Source: an uncultured Prevotella sp.
Lineage (GTDB): Bacteria; Bacteroidota; Bacteroidia; Bacteroidales; Bacteroidaceae
Assembly: GCA_900543975.1 (NCBI GenBank)
Contig: UQTI01000095.1
Span: 1-6,520 of the forward strand
Length of the DNA: 6,520 bases
Reading direction: 5' to 3'
Positions within the stretch are counted from its first letter, which is position 1. Each line of letters starts with the position of its first letter. The notes beneath the pieces were generated by a model that saw only the letters and a list, made by a program, of their open reading frames with translations, was not told the origin of the DNA and made no database searches. Below are positions 6,441 to 6,520 of the stretch, piece after piece. Made by a program: the position numbers and the translations under genes.

Positions 6441-6451
6441 TGTAAAAGGCA

Positions 6452-6488
6452 TAAAAAAAAGAGTTCCAAGACTTTCGTCTCAGAACTC
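6452..6488 (-). terminator. Rho-independent terminator of the rRNA operon
   Basis: On the minus strand GAGTTC (6488-6483) pairs with GAACTC (6466-6461). After a 2x2 mismatch AGAC pairs with GTCT around a GAAA tetraloop, and eight T follow directly (6460-6453). It stands about 10 bp beyond the 5S rRNA end, where an rrn operon terminator is expected. A small stem CTTCT/AGAAG (6490-6502) lies between and may help define the 5S 3' end. Confidence 0.9.
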
Positions 6489-6497
6489 TCTTCTAAA

Positions 6498-6520
6498 AGA
6501 AGGCGGTTACCTACTCTCCC
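6498..6520 (-). rRNA. rrf: 5S ribosomal RNA, 3' end only
   Basis: On the minus strand the last bases of the window read GGGAGAGTAGGTAACCGCCT, the conserved 3' end of bacterial 5S rRNA (compare GAGAGTAGGGAACTGCC in Escherichia coli). The rest of the gene lies beyond the window. The exact mature end is uncertain by a few bases. By the usual order, 23S and 16S genes should follow further to the right, transcribed toward this window. Confidence 0.88.

Larger units (their letters stand above)
5705..6451. other. Repeat-rich intergenic stretch with no supported gene
   Basis: About 750 bp between the waaA terminator and the rRNA terminator. Frames of 77-79 codons near the right end (6156-6395 plus, 6219-6452 minus) show no recognisable domain or start signal, and I do not call them. 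The left two thirds are AT-rich and contain the 194-bp palindromic element and the 53-bp tandem duplication listed separately. The part from about 6180 to 6350 is more GC-rich, with three TGTCGT copies between 6182 and 6218 and a GAGGCCTC palindrome at 6251-6258. It may be remnant mobile or rRNA-flanking sequence. Confidence 0.6.

Noticed and set aside
6219..6452. A 77-codon minus-strand frame and a 79-codon plus-strand frame near the rRNA terminator.
   Set aside because: Low-complexity, Arg/Pro/His-rich composition with no domain, no start signal and an overlap with structured repeats.

Overview
The window looks like chromosomal DNA of a Bacteroidota, most likely a Prevotella-like Bacteroidales. 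The three proteins read as Bacteroidota-type versions of their families. None of the three genes has a convincing Shine-Dalgarno sequence, and a TAnnTTTG box (the Bacteroidota -7 element) lies between the divergent genes. Genus level is inference, since no search could be run.

Layout. Positions 1-317 hold no gene I can support; they contain a 22-bp tandem repeat and several small hairpins. From 2459 down to 318, on the minus strand, lies a 713-residue 7TM-HD membrane phosphohydrolase of the PgpH/YqfF type, a family known for hydrolysing cyclic di-AMP. A 195-bp divergent intergenic region (2460-2654) carries a perfect 16-bp palindrome that presents a TAnnTTTG box on both strands, then a leader with three small hairpins. 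On the plus strand follow gltX (glutamyl-tRNA synthetase, 2655-4172) and, after 38 bp, waaA/kdtA (Kdo transferase of lipid A-core synthesis, 4211-5593), probably co-transcribed and ended by a strong terminator hairpin at 5665-5704. About 750 bp without a supported gene follows, full of repeats: a 194-bp imperfect palindromic element and a 53-bp tandem duplication. The right edge holds a rho-independent terminator and the 3' tip of a 5S rRNA, both on the minus strand, so an rRNA operon converges on the gltX-waaA unit.

The genes are housekeeping functions: nucleotide second-messenger turnover, tRNA charging and LPS inner-core assembly. The most unusual point is inside waaA, where five 27-bp units insert an in-frame nine-residue repeat in the linker between the two Rossmann-like domains. 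I see no defence system, CRISPR array or transposase; novelty here is confined to repeats and intergenic structure.
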